Part shown: piece by piece, positions 20,113-29,473 of the stretch
Layout of the letters: each line of letters starts with the position of its first letter
Numbering within the stretch: the first letter of the stretch is position 1
Source: Agaribacterium sp. ZY112
GTDB lineage: Bacteria; Pseudomonadota; Gammaproteobacteria; Pseudomonadales; Cellvibrionaceae
DNA length: 64,000 nt
Direction of reading: 5' to 3'
NCBI RefSeq assembly: GCF_041346925.1
Contig: NZ_CP166840.1
Span: 3,595,001-3,659,000 of the forward strand
Notes under the pieces: generated by a model
What the model was told of the DNA's origin: nothing
Database searches by the model: none
The model's input: the letters and a program-made list of their open reading frames with translations, nothing else
Program-made: the position numbers and the translations under genes

Positions 20113-21066
20113 ATGAAAAAATTAGCAGCCCTGCCCCTACTTTGCTTACTCTCAAGCGTGGCTTTTTCAGCCCCACCTTTAGAGAAAAAAGAGCTCTATA
20201 AAGTCGGTTTTGCCCAATCTGAAAACAACAACCCTTGGCGTATCGCCGAAACAAACAGCTTTAAAGATGTCGCCAAAGAATGTGGTTGGCAGCTGATCGT
20301 ATCCGATGCCGCTAGCTCTGCCTCTAAGCAAGTTTCAGATGTCGACTCGATGATAGCCCAAGGGGTGGATGTTATTTTCTTGCCTCCACGAGAAGAAAAA
20401 CCGCTGGTACCGGCTGTTAAAAAGGCAAAAATGCGCGGTATCCCCGTCTTTCTTGTCGACCGTAAAGTGGATGAACGTATTGTCAAACCTGGGGTTGATT
20501 ACGTTACCTTTCTAGGTTCGGATTTTGTAAAACAAGGCGAACGTGCTGCCGAGCAACTGGCCAAGCTCTCTGGCGGTAAAGGTAAAGTCATTCAACTGGA
20601 AGGCACCACCGGAGCCACCTCTTCTCGCGATCATATTATTGGTTTTAACCGCGTTATTGATACCTACCCAGAGATGACTATTGTCGCTTCACAATCTGGT
20701 GACTACGCTCGTGATCGCGGTCGAAAAGTGATGGAAACCTTACTTCAAGCCCACCCAGATGTAAGTTTGGTCTGGGCACACAATGACGAAATGGCGCTCG
20801 GTGCCATCAGGGCTATTGAAGCTGCAGGTTTAGTACCTGGTAAAGATATCATCATTGGCGGTAAAGACGGTACGCGTGATGGCTTGCAAGCTATTTTAGA
20901 TGGCAAGCTCGCCTTTATTGTCGAATCGACCCCTAAGTTCGGCCCGCTCGCATGTAAAACCATGCAGCGTTATGCAAACGGTGAAAAGATTCCAACGTGG
21001 ATTAAAACCGAAGATCGCTTGTTTGATGCCTCTAATGCCGCAGAGCATATCGCAGACGCATTCTAG
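20113..21066 (+). CDS. ytfQ: Periplasmic sugar-binding protein of a YtfQ-type ABC transporter
   Basis: The 317-residue protein has a signal peptide (MKKLAALPLLCLLSSVAFSA) and the periplasmic-binding-protein fold of the ribose/galactofuranose group: VGFAQSENNNPWRIAETNS, a SQVSDVDSMIAQGVD-like segment, VDRKVD, and HNDEMALGAIRAIEAAG. It resembles YtfQ of E. coli, which binds galactofuranose, but the true ligand could be another sugar. It is the first gene of a four-gene transporter operon with two permeases and one double ATPase, as in ytfQRT-yjfF. The ABC genes follow closely with short gaps. Confidence 0.85.
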   Translation: MKKLAALPLLCLLSSVAFSAPPLEKKELYKVGFAQSENNNPWRIAETNSFKDVAKECGWQLIVSDAASSASKQVSDVDSMIAQGVDVIFLPPREEKPLVPAVKKAKMRGIPVFLVDRKVDERIVKPGVDYVTFLGSDFVKQGERAAEQLAKLSGGKGKVIQLEGTTGATSSRDHIIGFNRVIDTYPEMTIVASQSGDYARDRGRKVMETLLQAHPDVSLVWAHNDEMALGAIRAIEAAGLVPGKDIIIGGKDGTRDGLQAILDGKLAFIVESTPKFGPLACKTMQRYANGEKIPTWIKTEDRLFDASNAAEHIADAF

Positions 21067-21128
21067 TTAATATCATCTCTGGGCCGTGCTCTTTTCGGCC
21101 CGTGTTTTCTCTACCCAAGGAAGCAACC

Positions 21129-22661
21129 ATGAGTAGCGACACCCCTATTCTAGAGGTTAAAGGCGTCAATAAAGCCTTTAATGCTATCCCTGCATTAAGC
21201 AAAGTAAACCTGAGCATTCATGCCGGTGAAGTACGCGCATTAATTGGCCAAAACGGTGCTGGTAAATCGACGTTAATCAAAATTCTAAACGGCGCTTATA
21301 AACTAGACAGCGGCCATATTTCCTTTAATGGCAAAACGGTTAACTACGCCTCCCCTCATCAAGCGCAGTTGGATGGTATGAGCACCATTTTCCAAGAGGT
21401 GAATTTACTCGGTTATAGAACGGTTACTGAAAATATCGTTATTGGCCGAGAAATTAAAAAATTTGGCATGATCGACTGGGCAGCGTGCAGCCGCTTTGCC
21501 AAAGCCGCACTCGAGGTGCTGGGTTTGGATATTGACGTTAACAAGCCCTTAGACTCTTACAATGTGGCAATACAGCAGCTTATTGCCATTGCCCGCTCCA
21601 TCGCGTTTGATGCCAAGTTGTTGATTATGGATGAGCCCACAGCGTCTCTCGACGATGCCGAAAAACTCACTCTATTTAAAGCCGTCAACGAATTAAAAGC
21701 CAAAGGCGTAGCGATTCTATACGTCAGCCATCACCTTGAAGAGCTGTTTGAAATCTGTGATTCGGTGTCGGTCATGCGTGATGGCTGCCTGCTTGAGACT
21801 CATGATATCCATGCACTGAGTAAAATGGATATGGTTGCCAAAATGCTGGGTAAAGCAGTGGATGAGGTTAGCCATGATCTACATGCTCGCCCTGAAGCAT
21901 GTCCCAATAGCGAACAAAGCATCTTAGATGTGCAAGATATTTCCGGAAGCGGTGTTTTACGCAAGGTAAGTTTTGAGCTAAAACCAGGGGAAATTCTTGG
22001 TCTAGCTGGGCTTTTAGGCGCCGGACGCAGTGAAGTTGCCCGCCGAGTCTTTGGTGCCGATATCGACGCGTCATTTAAAGGCGTGATTCGCATTGGGGAA
22101 ACGGTCATTGGTGTCGAAGGCCCCAAAACTGCTATAAAAAACGGCCTCGCCTTTTGTTCCGAAGATCGAAAAAATGAAGGCATTATTCCACATATGTCAG
22201 TGCGAGAAAACTTATCCTTAGTTGTGCTCGATAGTCTGTCAAAACATGGCTTTATTGATAAAGAAAAAGAAGTCGAGTTGGTTGATAGGTTTATCAAATT
22301 ACTCAAGATCAAAGTATCCGATATGGAACAGCCCATCTCACAACTGTCTGGAGGCAACCAACAAAAAGTGCTGCTGGCACGCTGGATGGCGAACAACCCT
22401 CAAGTGCTCATTCTCGACGAACCTACACGCGGTATCGACATTGGCGCTAAATCAGAAATTCGCGATCTGATTTTATCACTCTCTGCTCAAGGCATGGCAG
22501 TGTTATTTATTTCATCTGAGTACGAAGAAATTTCGTCAACCTGCCACCGTGTATTAATGATGCAAGAAGGTTGTTCCTACGGGCAACTGGATTACGAACA
22601 TGTCTCCGAGGCCGCCATTTTGGATGCCTTAGGCAAAGATCAAACCATGGCAGTCAATTAG
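21129..22661 (+). CDS. ytfR: Sugar ABC transporter ATP-binding protein with two ABC domains
   Basis: Two ABC domains are visible. The first has Walker A GQNGAGKST (about residue 37) and Walker B LLIMDEPTASLD. The second has an altered P-loop GLLGAGRSE, the signature LSGGNQQKVLLARW and Walker B VLILDEPTRGID. This double layout is that of RbsA/MglA/YtfR-type importers. The start at 21129 is preceded by AAGGAAGCAACC; the longer frame at 21102 lies before this site. It would energise uptake by the two permeases encoded immediately downstream. The first domain lacks a canonical signature (NVAIQQLIAIA instead), which is common in the N-terminal half of this family. Confidence 0.9.
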   Translation: MSSDTPILEVKGVNKAFNAIPALSKVNLSIHAGEVRALIGQNGAGKSTLIKILNGAYKLDSGHISFNGKTVNYASPHQAQLDGMSTIFQEVNLLGYRTVTENIVIGREIKKFGMIDWAACSRFAKAALEVLGLDIDVNKPLDSYNVAIQQLIAIARSIAFDAKLLIMDEPTASLDDAEKLTLFKAVNELKAKGVAILYVSHHLEELFEICDSVSVMRDGCLLETHDIHALSKMDMVAKMLGKAVDEVSHDLHARPEACPNSEQSILDVQDISGSGVLRKVSFELKPGEILGLAGLLGAGRSEVARRVFGADIDASFKGVIRIGETVIGVEGPKTAIKNGLAFCSEDRKNEGIIPHMSVRENLSLVVLDSLSKHGFIDKEKEVELVDRFIKLLKIKVSDMEQPISQLSGGNQQKVLLARWMANNPQVLILDEPTRGIDIGAKSEIRDLILSLSAQGMAVLFISSEYEEISSTCHRVLMMQEGCSYGQLDYEHVSEAAILDALGKDQTMAVN

Positions 22662-22671
22662 GAGGCACATA

Positions 22672-23679
22672 GTGGAATCGATACCTTACCAAGAGCAAAA
22701 CAACAGCCGCTTTGCTACTCAGTTGAAAACGTGGATTAAAAGCAACGGCGCACTCACGGCCCTTATTTTACTTCTGCTTGCCAACGCGCTGATTACCCCC
22801 AACTTCTTTGCGATGCAGACTTTATATATCAACCTAACTCAAGTTACCCCCATCGCCATTGTTGCGATCGGTATGTGCTTGGTGATCGCATCAGGTGGTG
22901 GCGGTATTGATATCTCGGTTGGCTCGGTACTGGCATTAGCCGGAGCACTGGCGCCACTGGTGTTTATGTCCGATTTTGGCATAAACAACCCCGCACTTGG
23001 CATTGCTTTGGCGATCACATTACCGCTATTAGTGGCGAGTTTTTGTGGCTTATTTAATGGCTTTTTAGTTGGCCACTACAAAATACAACCGATGATCGCA
23101 ACCCTCGTGTTATTTATATCTGGCCGAGGCATCGCTCAAGTACTGACCGGTGGCGATATTCAAACTTTTAATAACAAGGCCTTTCAATATATTGGCACAG
23201 GGAAAATACTTGGCCTGCCCGTTCAGGCCTTGATTCTCATTTTAATGGCGCTTGCGGTATCCATCTTTATTAAAAAGTCGATGTTTGGCCGCTACCTGTT
23301 AGCCGTTGGCGGTAACGAAAAAGCCGCTTCTTTATGCGGCTTACCAAGCTACAAAGTTAAATTAGCTGTTTATGCTTTTTGCGGATTTTGTGCAGGTTTA
23401 GCTGGTTTATTTACCACCGCCATTAACTCGGCATCGGATGCTAATACCGCCGGCTTATTAATGGAGCTGGATGCCATTGCCGCCGCTGTTGTTGGTGGCA
23501 CTATTATGGCCGGAGGGCGAGCCCCCGTTATTGGTGCCGTTATTGGCGCTCTGGTTATACAGATGATGTCTTACACCTTATTAGCCAATGGTATTTCCGA
23601 CTCCGTGGCAATGGTCGCCAAGGCCGTCATTATTATCGCGGCTATTTACCTTCAAATGCACTCTAAAAATAAAGGCTAG
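22672..23679 (+). CDS. ytfT: Sugar ABC transporter permease, YtfT-like
   Basis: The 335-residue protein is a multi-pass membrane permease of the RbsC/AraH group: LMELDAIAAAVVGGT near the C terminus is the conserved EAA-like loop, and IDISVGSVLALAGA is typical of the family. It starts with GTG at 22672, and its AGGAGG ribosome site overlaps the ytfR stop. It would pair with the next gene (yjfF-like) as a heterodimeric permease for the sugar bound by the ytfQ-type protein. The only oddity is the GTG start. Confidence 0.88.
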   Translation: MESIPYQEQNNSRFATQLKTWIKSNGALTALILLLLANALITPNFFAMQTLYINLTQVTPIAIVAIGMCLVIASGGGGIDISVGSVLALAGALAPLVFMSDFGINNPALGIALAITLPLLVASFCGLFNGFLVGHYKIQPMIATLVLFISGRGIAQVLTGGDIQTFNNKAFQYIGTGKILGLPVQALILILMALAVSIFIKKSMFGRYLLAVGGNEKAASLCGLPSYKVKLAVYAFCGFCAGLAGLFTTAINSASDANTAGLLMELDAIAAAVVGGTIMAGGRAPVIGAVIGALVIQMMSYTLLANGISDSVAMVAKAVIIIAAIYLQMHSKNKG

Positions 23680-23684
23680 GTTTT

Positions 23685-24686
23685 ATGAAACTCAATAAAC
23701 TGTTTGGCCGAAGCCAACACCCGCTACTGCGAACAGAAGCCGTTTGGGTCGCCCTTACATTAATGATTGTTTTTGCAAGTTTTCGCTACGACAACTTTTT
23801 ATCGGCCTACAACATTGAAAGCTTTTTAATTTACAACTCCATGTTTATTTTAATCGCTATCGGCATGTGTTTTGTGATCATGACCGGCGGTATTGATTTA
23901 TCTGTGGGTGGGGTCGCAGCCCTTGCAAGTGTCACCGCAGCTTTTGTTAGCCCTCATGGCATTCTACCGGCCATGCTCGCCGGCGCCTTTACCGGCCTTG
24001 CCTGTGGAGCGATCAATGGTTTTGTGGTGGTAAAACTACGAATTGCCCCATTTATTGCAACTCTAGCGATGATGCTGGCTTCACGAGGCGTCGCTTTAAT
24101 CGCTTCCGACCGCCACTCAGTACCTATTTCATGGGAAAGTAACTTTACCGTTTATGGCATGGGACACATGTTTGACCTCATCCCTTGGACCGTGGTGGTA
24201 TGTTGTGTAATCGCCGTCGGTGCCTGGTTTTTGCTAGAGAAACTCCCCTTTGGCCGCTCCGTGTTAGCCGTGGGCGAAGATGAAGAAGCGGCAAAACTAA
24301 TGGGCCTAAAAGTCAACCGCACCTTGATAACCGTTTACTTAATGTCTGGTACTTTAGCCGGTATTGCCGGTGTCACCCTTGCCGCTAGTTTTGGTGCAGG
24401 CCAGCCACTCGAAGGCATAGGCTGGGAGCTGCTGGCAATTGCAGCTGTGGTTGTTGGTGGCACCTTATTAACCGGTGGTTTAGGCTCCATTACCGCGTCT
24501 ATCGCAGGGGTGATACTCATGGGCTTAATCTTTAATATTCTTAACTTTGAAAACGGTAAAGGCAGCTTTGAAATCAGCACGTATTGGCAGTCTGTTATAC
24601 GTGGTGCTTTTTTATTACTGGTACTTGTCGTACAGGCTGAATTACTTAAACGGCTAAAAAAACGACGTTCTGAGCAAACGGTTTAA
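23685..24686 (+). CDS. yjfF: Sugar ABC transporter permease, YjfF-like
   Basis: This second 333-residue permease has the same fold and motifs (GGIDLSVGGVAALAS, WELLAIAAVVVGGT). It begins five bases after the ytfT stop. Two different permeases in the operon match the ytfQRT-yjfF layout of E. coli, where they form a heterodimer. A clear terminator follows the stop codon. Galactofuranose uptake is the model role, but in an agar-degrading organism a galactose-type sugar from seaweed polysaccharide is a reasonable guess. Confidence 0.87.
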   Translation: MKLNKLFGRSQHPLLRTEAVWVALTLMIVFASFRYDNFLSAYNIESFLIYNSMFILIAIGMCFVIMTGGIDLSVGGVAALASVTAAFVSPHGILPAMLAGAFTGLACGAINGFVVVKLRIAPFIATLAMMLASRGVALIASDRHSVPISWESNFTVYGMGHMFDLIPWTVVVCCVIAVGAWFLLEKLPFGRSVLAVGEDEEAAKLMGLKVNRTLITVYLMSGTLAGIAGVTLAASFGAGQPLEGIGWELLAIAAVVVGGTLLTGGLGSITASIAGVILMGLIFNILNFENGKGSFEISTYWQSVIRGAFLLLVLVVQAELLKRLKKRRSEQTV

Positions 24687-24727
24687 TGGTGTGAGATTTA
24701 AATAACGGCGGACAACTTATGAATTCC

Positions 24728-24754
24728 GCGTGGAGAAATCCACGCATCTTTTTT
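24728..24754 (+). terminator. Intrinsic terminator after the sugar transporter operon
   Basis: GCGTGGA (24728-24734) and TCCACGC (24739-24745) form a perfect 7-bp stem around a GAAA loop, followed by ATCTTTTTT. It lies 41 bases after the yjfF stop codon and is the expected end of the ytfQRT-yjfF transcript. Confidence 0.9.
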
Positions 24755-25274
24755 AACACTTGAAACAAGAAAGCCCTATCAACAGAAAACAAGATACGCT
24801 TCGATAGCTTTTAGCTTAAGCTCCTCCATAACAACGGCAGGGCCATTTGAAACCGTACTAATTTAATACGTTTTCTACCCGCTGTGGCAGCCTCTCGTGG
24901 TTTGAAAAACCATCTTGAGCCTATACGTTATATTTTAATACAAGATCAACTACCTTAAACCCTACTCTTGGGGTAATAAGCCCTCCTGTTTTATTGTATA
25001 TACACAACATCTCCATCAATCGCGGCTTATATAAGTCACTCTCTGTATGCTTGGGATCAAAGTCTTAAACTTACATTTCTGCTTAACTCTTGCTTGAGTA
25101 TCACAGCTTGTATAGGGCTATCCTATCTAATTGTGAAACTGCCATTATCCAATGTGTGTTAAGATACCCACTTGCTAATAGGACCTGGAGCATTTTGTGT
25201 ATCGCTCCCTTTATGGCAGCTTTTAATAGATCAAATTTCAAGCGTATTTAAAATTCAGAAAAAGGACGTTGTAG
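24755..25274. other. Intergenic region without a recognisable gene
   Basis: The 520 bases between the transporter terminator and the lipoprotein gene contain no supportable frame or RNA. The lipoprotein gene has a usable ribosome site (AAAGGACG) at its end, so its promoter is likely inside this stretch. Confidence 0.5.
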
Positions 25275-26081
25275 ATGTTAGCTAGGGAATTAAAACTACT
25301 GACACTTGCTGTTGTTAGTGGTTCACTCATCGCCTGTGGCGGTGAATCGCAAGAAGCCCCAGAACAAGAAACTAAAGAAGTAAAGCTAAGTGCTGAGTGT
25401 GTCAGCACTAAAACCCTTGCTTTATCTGAAGACGTGAGTTATGGCGACGGCTCTGATGGTGAGTTTTTACTAGCTGCAGATGAGAGCCATGAATTAGATA
25501 GAGTTACCTACAATTTCACCCGAGTCATCTTAAATTCCGGCTCTCATTTAACTCTTTCTGGCGACTTACTTGCAAGCACCGAGCAAATTATAATCAACTC
25601 TCAAGGAGGCTGCGAGCTACTTGGAGATATCGATCTTACCGGTTTCGAAGGGGGGCTTACACTTAAATGCGGAACTAGAATCACGATGACGGGCTCTTAC
25701 AATCATCCTGATGGTAGTACTCAACTTTTAACTCCCGAAGACTCACTTGAAAGCAGCGAAAACTCAAACAATATTAGCGAAGCAACTATCTCTTCAAGTT
25801 CTATCGATTTATCAGCAGCTGAATTCACAACAGCATCTGTCAGTTTTATAGGCGGGGATTTGACGGTTAATGACGGTATTACCATAAGTAATGAAGACCC
25901 AACGACAGTAACAAGCTTAAATTCAGGAAACTTAAGCTTAGAATCGGACCTAGAAAATACGACTGCTGAAACGCCTCCTATTGTGATCAATGATACTGGG
26001 CTTGAAATAGATAGCGAGCCAGAAGACACTTCACACATTTCTGCTGATAGTTCAGAAAGTCAGATCAGTTGTACAAGCTAA
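25275..26081 (+). CDS. Predicted lipoprotein of unknown function
   Basis: The first 21 residues form a lipoprotein signal (MLARELKLLTLAVVSGSLIAC) with the lipobox LIAC, so C21 would be lipidated and the protein anchored in the envelope. The remaining 247 residues are acidic, rich in Ser, Thr and Glu, and have no motif I recognise. The stretches around residues 70-140 have alternating hydrophobic residues that could form beta-helix or beta-solenoid strands (repeated L-x-L-x patterns such as SHLTLSGDLL and EQIIINSQGG). A ribosome site AAAGGACG precedes the start. It is flanked by long gaps and stands alone. Confidence 0.75.
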   Translation: MLARELKLLTLAVVSGSLIACGGESQEAPEQETKEVKLSAECVSTKTLALSEDVSYGDGSDGEFLLAADESHELDRVTYNFTRVILNSGSHLTLSGDLLASTEQIIINSQGGCELLGDIDLTGFEGGLTLKCGTRITMTGSYNHPDGSTQLLTPEDSLESSENSNNISEATISSSSIDLSAAEFTTASVSFIGGDLTVNDGITISNEDPTTVTSLNSGNLSLESDLENTTAETPPIVINDTGLEIDSEPEDTSHISADSSESQISCTS

Positions 26082-26156
26082 TTAGATACTATGCACTACT
26101 ATGTATTCATTAGGTGCTAACGATATTTACTAAAAAATTACTGCTGAACGACTCAA

Positions 26157-26201
26157 GTAAAAAAGCGGCCAGGTTTATAATAAAAACTCTTTAACCTGGC
26201 C
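26157..26201 (-). terminator. Intrinsic terminator after the unknown 178-residue gene
   Basis: GGCCAGGTT (26167-26175) and AACCTGGCC (26193-26201) form a perfect 9-bp stem, and on the minus strand it is followed by GCTTTTTTAC. It is located between the converging lipoprotein gene and the unknown gene ending at 26226, so it serves at least the minus-strand transcript. Confidence 0.82.
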
Positions 26202-26225
26202 CCACTTTAGAAGCTACCCACGTCG

Positions 26226-26762
26226 CTAAACCTCAGAAACGACAAATGTGTTTAAACTTAAACGCACTACTAATGATTTAAAATCACTACGTAATTCAGT
26301 TGAAACCAAACCAGTATTACTGTCATATAAGCTGTACTTTCCGCCATCTAAAATAAGCAAGCCATAAACATGCACATCATTACCTAACCAAACCTTTGTT
26401 CCTACATTATATTTAGTTAAAACCCCTTCCACTGCGGTATCTAATTTAGTTTGAACACCCGGCAGAGAAGCTACAGCGGCATTGACTTGGGCATCCAAAC
26501 TTTCAAGAGCAATCAACTCCTCTCCCATTGAAATAATTTCATTAGAAGAAAAATCTTGAATACCATAAACACCTGGGTGCTCATTGGTATTTAACCATTC
26601 GGTAGATAACAAAGAACAAAATTGATTTATATAAATCCAACCGACACCAGGGCTAAGGGTTTCCACCAAATACTCAACACGTCTTGAACCAATCGTAGAC
26701 AAATCTAGCCACAATGATGGATTAGAGTTAGATATCTTACCGACAACAACAACGTTAGCCAT
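26226..26762 (-). CDS. Unrecognised protein, second gene of an unknown pair
   Basis: The product, read from the ATG at 26762, has 178 residues, no signal peptide and no membrane segment. The inner ATG is preferred because AGG lies eight bases before it and the 26-residue extension of the longer frame reads as AT-rich leader. The sequence has alternating hydrophobic residues in its first half and a short helix in the middle (LDAQVNAAVASLPG). I cannot assign a family. It follows the 217-residue gene by 87 bases and both are AT-rich compared with the flanking genes, so they are probably cotranscribed and may have been acquired together. Confidence 0.65.
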   Translation of the reverse strand: MANVVVVGKISNSNPSLWLDLSTIGSRRVEYLVETLSPGVGWIYINQFCSLLSTEWLNTNEHPGVYGIQDFSSNEIISMGEELIALESLDAQVNAAVASLPGVQTKLDTAVEGVLTKYNVGTKVWLGNDVHVYGLLILDGGKYSLYDSNTGLVSTELRSDFKSLVVRLSLNTFVVSEV

Positions 26763-26849
26763 AACAGAACCTATTAATAATTGAAAGATATTATTAAATA
26801 ACAAAACATAATAAAAGGATGGAGTATTTTCATACCCCACCCGACAGAA

Positions 26850-27503
26850 TCAACTTTGCTTAAAGCTAAATTCATCAATACCTAAACCATTATTACCTCG
26901 AGTCCACTCCACAGAAACACCTGTAGTACCCGCCACCAAATCGAACTCCGTCATTGATGAAAAATCTTGCAACGTGAAATTCTTACCAACCAATGTTGGA
27001 TCAGCCGCCATAAAATATATTTTTGGCTCAAGCTCTAATGAAACAGTTTTTCCTTGATTAATAACATCATTAGAGTTCACACCAACATTTACAACAGGAA
27101 GCCCTTTGTTAGTCCAAGTCATAGATAAACTAGTAACAGGAGAATTACAGTTATTAATCACACCAGCCTGAGCACTCGTAAGATTTCCTTGATTTACGTT
27201 TTTAGTAGATAAAATAGGGCCCTGACCATTTGGGTTTGTTGCAGAGAAAAGCTCACCAGGATTAATAGAATAAACAGGAGATTGCGGCCCTGGTGGGTTA
27301 CCACTAGAGGCATCACCAACCTGAACACCTAAATCAATTACATAATCAAAATCCTGACTCCCCCCTATCGCTGGATTAAGATCCTGCCACGCAATATACT
27401 GAAAATTACTAGATGCCTTTACAGGCTTCAAAAAAACTAAAACATGATTTGTAGTTGGTATAGAAAGATTATTTTTTACTGTAAATGTAGTAGTTACTGA
27501 CAT
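26850..27503 (-). CDS. Unrecognised beta-rich protein, first gene of an unknown pair
   Basis: The 217-residue protein has no signal peptide and no membrane segment. It opens with SVTTTFTVKNNL and continues with many short hydrophobic strands separated by Gly, Asn, Ser and Pro, like a beta-sandwich fold such as a lectin or structural protein. I recognise no family. The ribosome site AAAGGATATATCTA before the ATG is good. It is transcribed with the gene at 26226 and lies 114 bases after the shorter AraC regulator, which together with a second regulator looks like its control unit. What the pair does is unknown. Confidence 0.65.
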   Translation of the reverse strand: MSVTTTFTVKNNLSIPTTNHVLVFLKPVKASSNFQYIAWQDLNPAIGGSQDFDYVIDLGVQVGDASSGNPPGPQSPVYSINPGELFSATNPNGQGPILSTKNVNQGNLTSAQAGVINNCNSPVTSLSMTWTNKGLPVVNVGVNSNDVINQGKTVSLELEPKIYFMAADPTLVGKNFTLQDFSSMTEFDLVAGTTGVSVEWTRGNNGLGIDEFSFKQS

Positions 27504-27617
27504 TAGATATATCCTTTATTTAAATTCCCAAAAAAGGCATTAAGATTCCCCATGAATCAAGCCTTTAAAAAATATATCAACACACAAAAAACACATCTAT
27601 TTCAATTAAACAATCAA

Positions 27618-28013
27618 TTATTTAATATCAACAATATTATTACAAAGCTTCATATAGGAAATAGGACAAACCCCATTTTCCCGCTTAAAAGCCGTTGAGA
27701 AATTATTCCTATCTGAGTATCCAGAACTTTCAGCCAACTCATCCATACCAATAAAATCATTAGACACCAGCTTAGCTCTAGCATAATCCATCCTAACTTT
27801 AGTTAAATATTTATATACACTAACCTTATATCTTTCACGAAAACTAGATGATAGAGTCGTTCTATTAGTACAGAACTGAATCGACAAGGATTTTAGTGTT
27901 ATTTTTTTTGAAAAATTTCCCTCAACATACAAAGCCACTTTCAGCGCCAACCCGTATCTTTTCCTGTCATTTAAAATCCCCCCACCCTCCTTTATTAAAT
28001 CATAACCACCCAT
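27618..28013 (-). CDS. Small AraC-family DNA-binding protein
   Basis: The protein is 131 residues when started at the ATG at 28013, which has a strong AAGGAG ribosome site eight bases upstream; the longer frame at 28043 places this site inside the coding region. It is little more than a double helix-turn-helix AraC domain (ITLKSLSIQFCTNRTTLSSSFRERY, then MDELAESSGYSDRNNFSTAFKRENG). No ligand-binding domain is present, as in MarA/SoxS-type regulators. It lies between the larger regulator and the unknown two-gene operon in the same direction, and may activate them. Confidence 0.82.
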   Translation of the reverse strand: MGGYDLIKEGGGILNDRKRYGLALKVALYVEGNFSKKITLKSLSIQFCTNRTTLSSSFRERYKVSVYKYLTKVRMDYARAKLVSNDFIGMDELAESSGYSDRNNFSTAFKRENGVCPISYMKLCNNIVDIK

Positions 28014-28039
28014 AAACCCCGCTCCTTGACAAAAATATG

Positions 28040-28768
28040 TCACAAAGATGTGGACGACAGACTAGTATTAACCATCAATTTTCTATGAGTTGATGGACTA
28101 GCACCAAATGTCTTCTTAAACAATGAAGAAAAGTTAGATGTTTCTTCATAACCAACTTCAATAGAAATCTGTTGTATAGATAAATTAGAGTAATGAAGTA
28201 AGAACTTTGCCTTATCCATTCTTTGTTCTCTCAACCAAGAGAATACCCCCCTGCCTGTTACTTCCTTAAATGCTTTTGCTAGAGTATTTCGATTTGTACT
28301 TAACTCACACGCAAGGCTATTTAAGGTATGGATAGAGCCAATATTATTCATAAGGTGAATCATTGCCCTTGACACCAATAATGAGCTAGGAGACTCCATC
28401 TCTTGAAAACACTGATAACCAAGTGCATTTGAGATCAAACTGACGCGATTCACCACCTCGCGATAAATAAATGGATATGTAAGGCAATCATAGCTGCCCA
28501 GCTCATAAGCCCTATTTCTTGAAGACGCATCACTACCAATAAGTGATACAACCAATAAGTTACTTCTACCTTTTGAACACACTTGAAACAACTTAGAAAA
28601 ATCATTTATACAATCAACAATTATGATTTTTTTTTGCTTATTAAAATTTATGAAAGCTGACTGATGAGATACAACATTATAATTTTCTGATCTAAGCAAA
28701 CACTCCAATTCTGAAGTGTATTTATTAGAATTGCTTACTATATGGATAGATCTTTCTGCATTTACCAT
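28040..28768 (-). CDS. AraC-family regulator with a degenerate receiver-like domain
   Basis: The C-terminal third is an AraC double helix-turn-helix (LNSLACELSTNRNTLAKAFKEV, then IQQISIEVGYEETSNFSSLFKKTF). The N-terminal 110 residues follow the outline of a response-regulator receiver (SIHIVSNSNK, then IIIVDC, then YDCLTYPF), but the acidic pair near the start and the conserved Lys are missing; the KP of true receivers is YP. It is therefore probably not phosphorylated in the usual way. The start at 28768 is chosen for AAGGA nine bases upstream and because the first receiver strand follows at once. A TTG frame extends to 28810. It heads a row with the small AraC gene and the unknown pair. Confidence 0.78.
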   Translation of the reverse strand: MVNAERSIHIVSNSNKYTSELECLLRSENYNVVSHQSAFINFNKQKKIIIVDCINDFSKLFQVCSKGRSNLLVVSLIGSDASSRNRAYELGSYDCLTYPFIYREVVNRVSLISNALGYQCFQEMESPSSLLVSRAMIHLMNNIGSIHTLNSLACELSTNRNTLAKAFKEVTGRGVFSWLREQRMDKAKFLLHYSNLSIQQISIEVGYEETSNFSSLFKKTFGASPSTHRKLMVNTSLSSTSL

Positions 28769-28810
28769 CAAATACAATCCTTGTTGATCTGTCATAGTTC
28801 GACACCACAA

Positions 28811-29473
28811 AAACGGCCCATATAAATCGTTAAGGCAGGGCCATAAATGTTCAATAATTCTATAATCAAAGTCATTTTAGATATTATTCAATCGTCATAG
28901 ATTATTATGATTGCGTAATAAAAACCAACAAAGCAGAAACTGATGAAAAAATGATTAACCCTCAATCTAGCCTTAATGAAACTAATCAATCACCTACCTA
29001 TCACCTAGACGCCCCCAAATACAAGATAGGGAATTATAAAACTCAAAGTTTTTACGTGTTTTTAATAAGTAATCGTACAGAAGGTGCCAACTAAAACACA
29101 TAGCAACAAAGCGATAGGAGACTAAATACCCAACCTAAAAACAAACAAAACAATGAGTATAGTCAACACAAATATCGGAAGTGAAAAATGTGAATGCATG
29201 CACTAAATTCGCCCCAACACAGTGCAATTTGCTAATTAAACTAGGATTTAGAATTAAGGTAACAACCCCAGTTTTATGGTAGAAAGCCATCCTATCCTAA
29301 GCGTATAAAAATATATTTTTTACAATATATGAGGTAACAAAATCATTTAAAGACAACAATATATATCACACAAGAAGCTTTCCAAACAGATCAAGCCCCC
29401 AATAGCCTTAGGTAGACCCTGCATAGGGTTTCATTGTTAACAGCCTGTGTTTCTTAAAGAATCATAAATAAGC
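28811..29473. other. AT-rich intergenic region without a recognisable gene
   Basis: About 660 AT-rich bases separate the regulator at 28768 from the decayed AraC gene. I see no frame, RNA or clear terminator here. The promoter of the regulator genes is likely in its first part. Confidence 0.5.
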
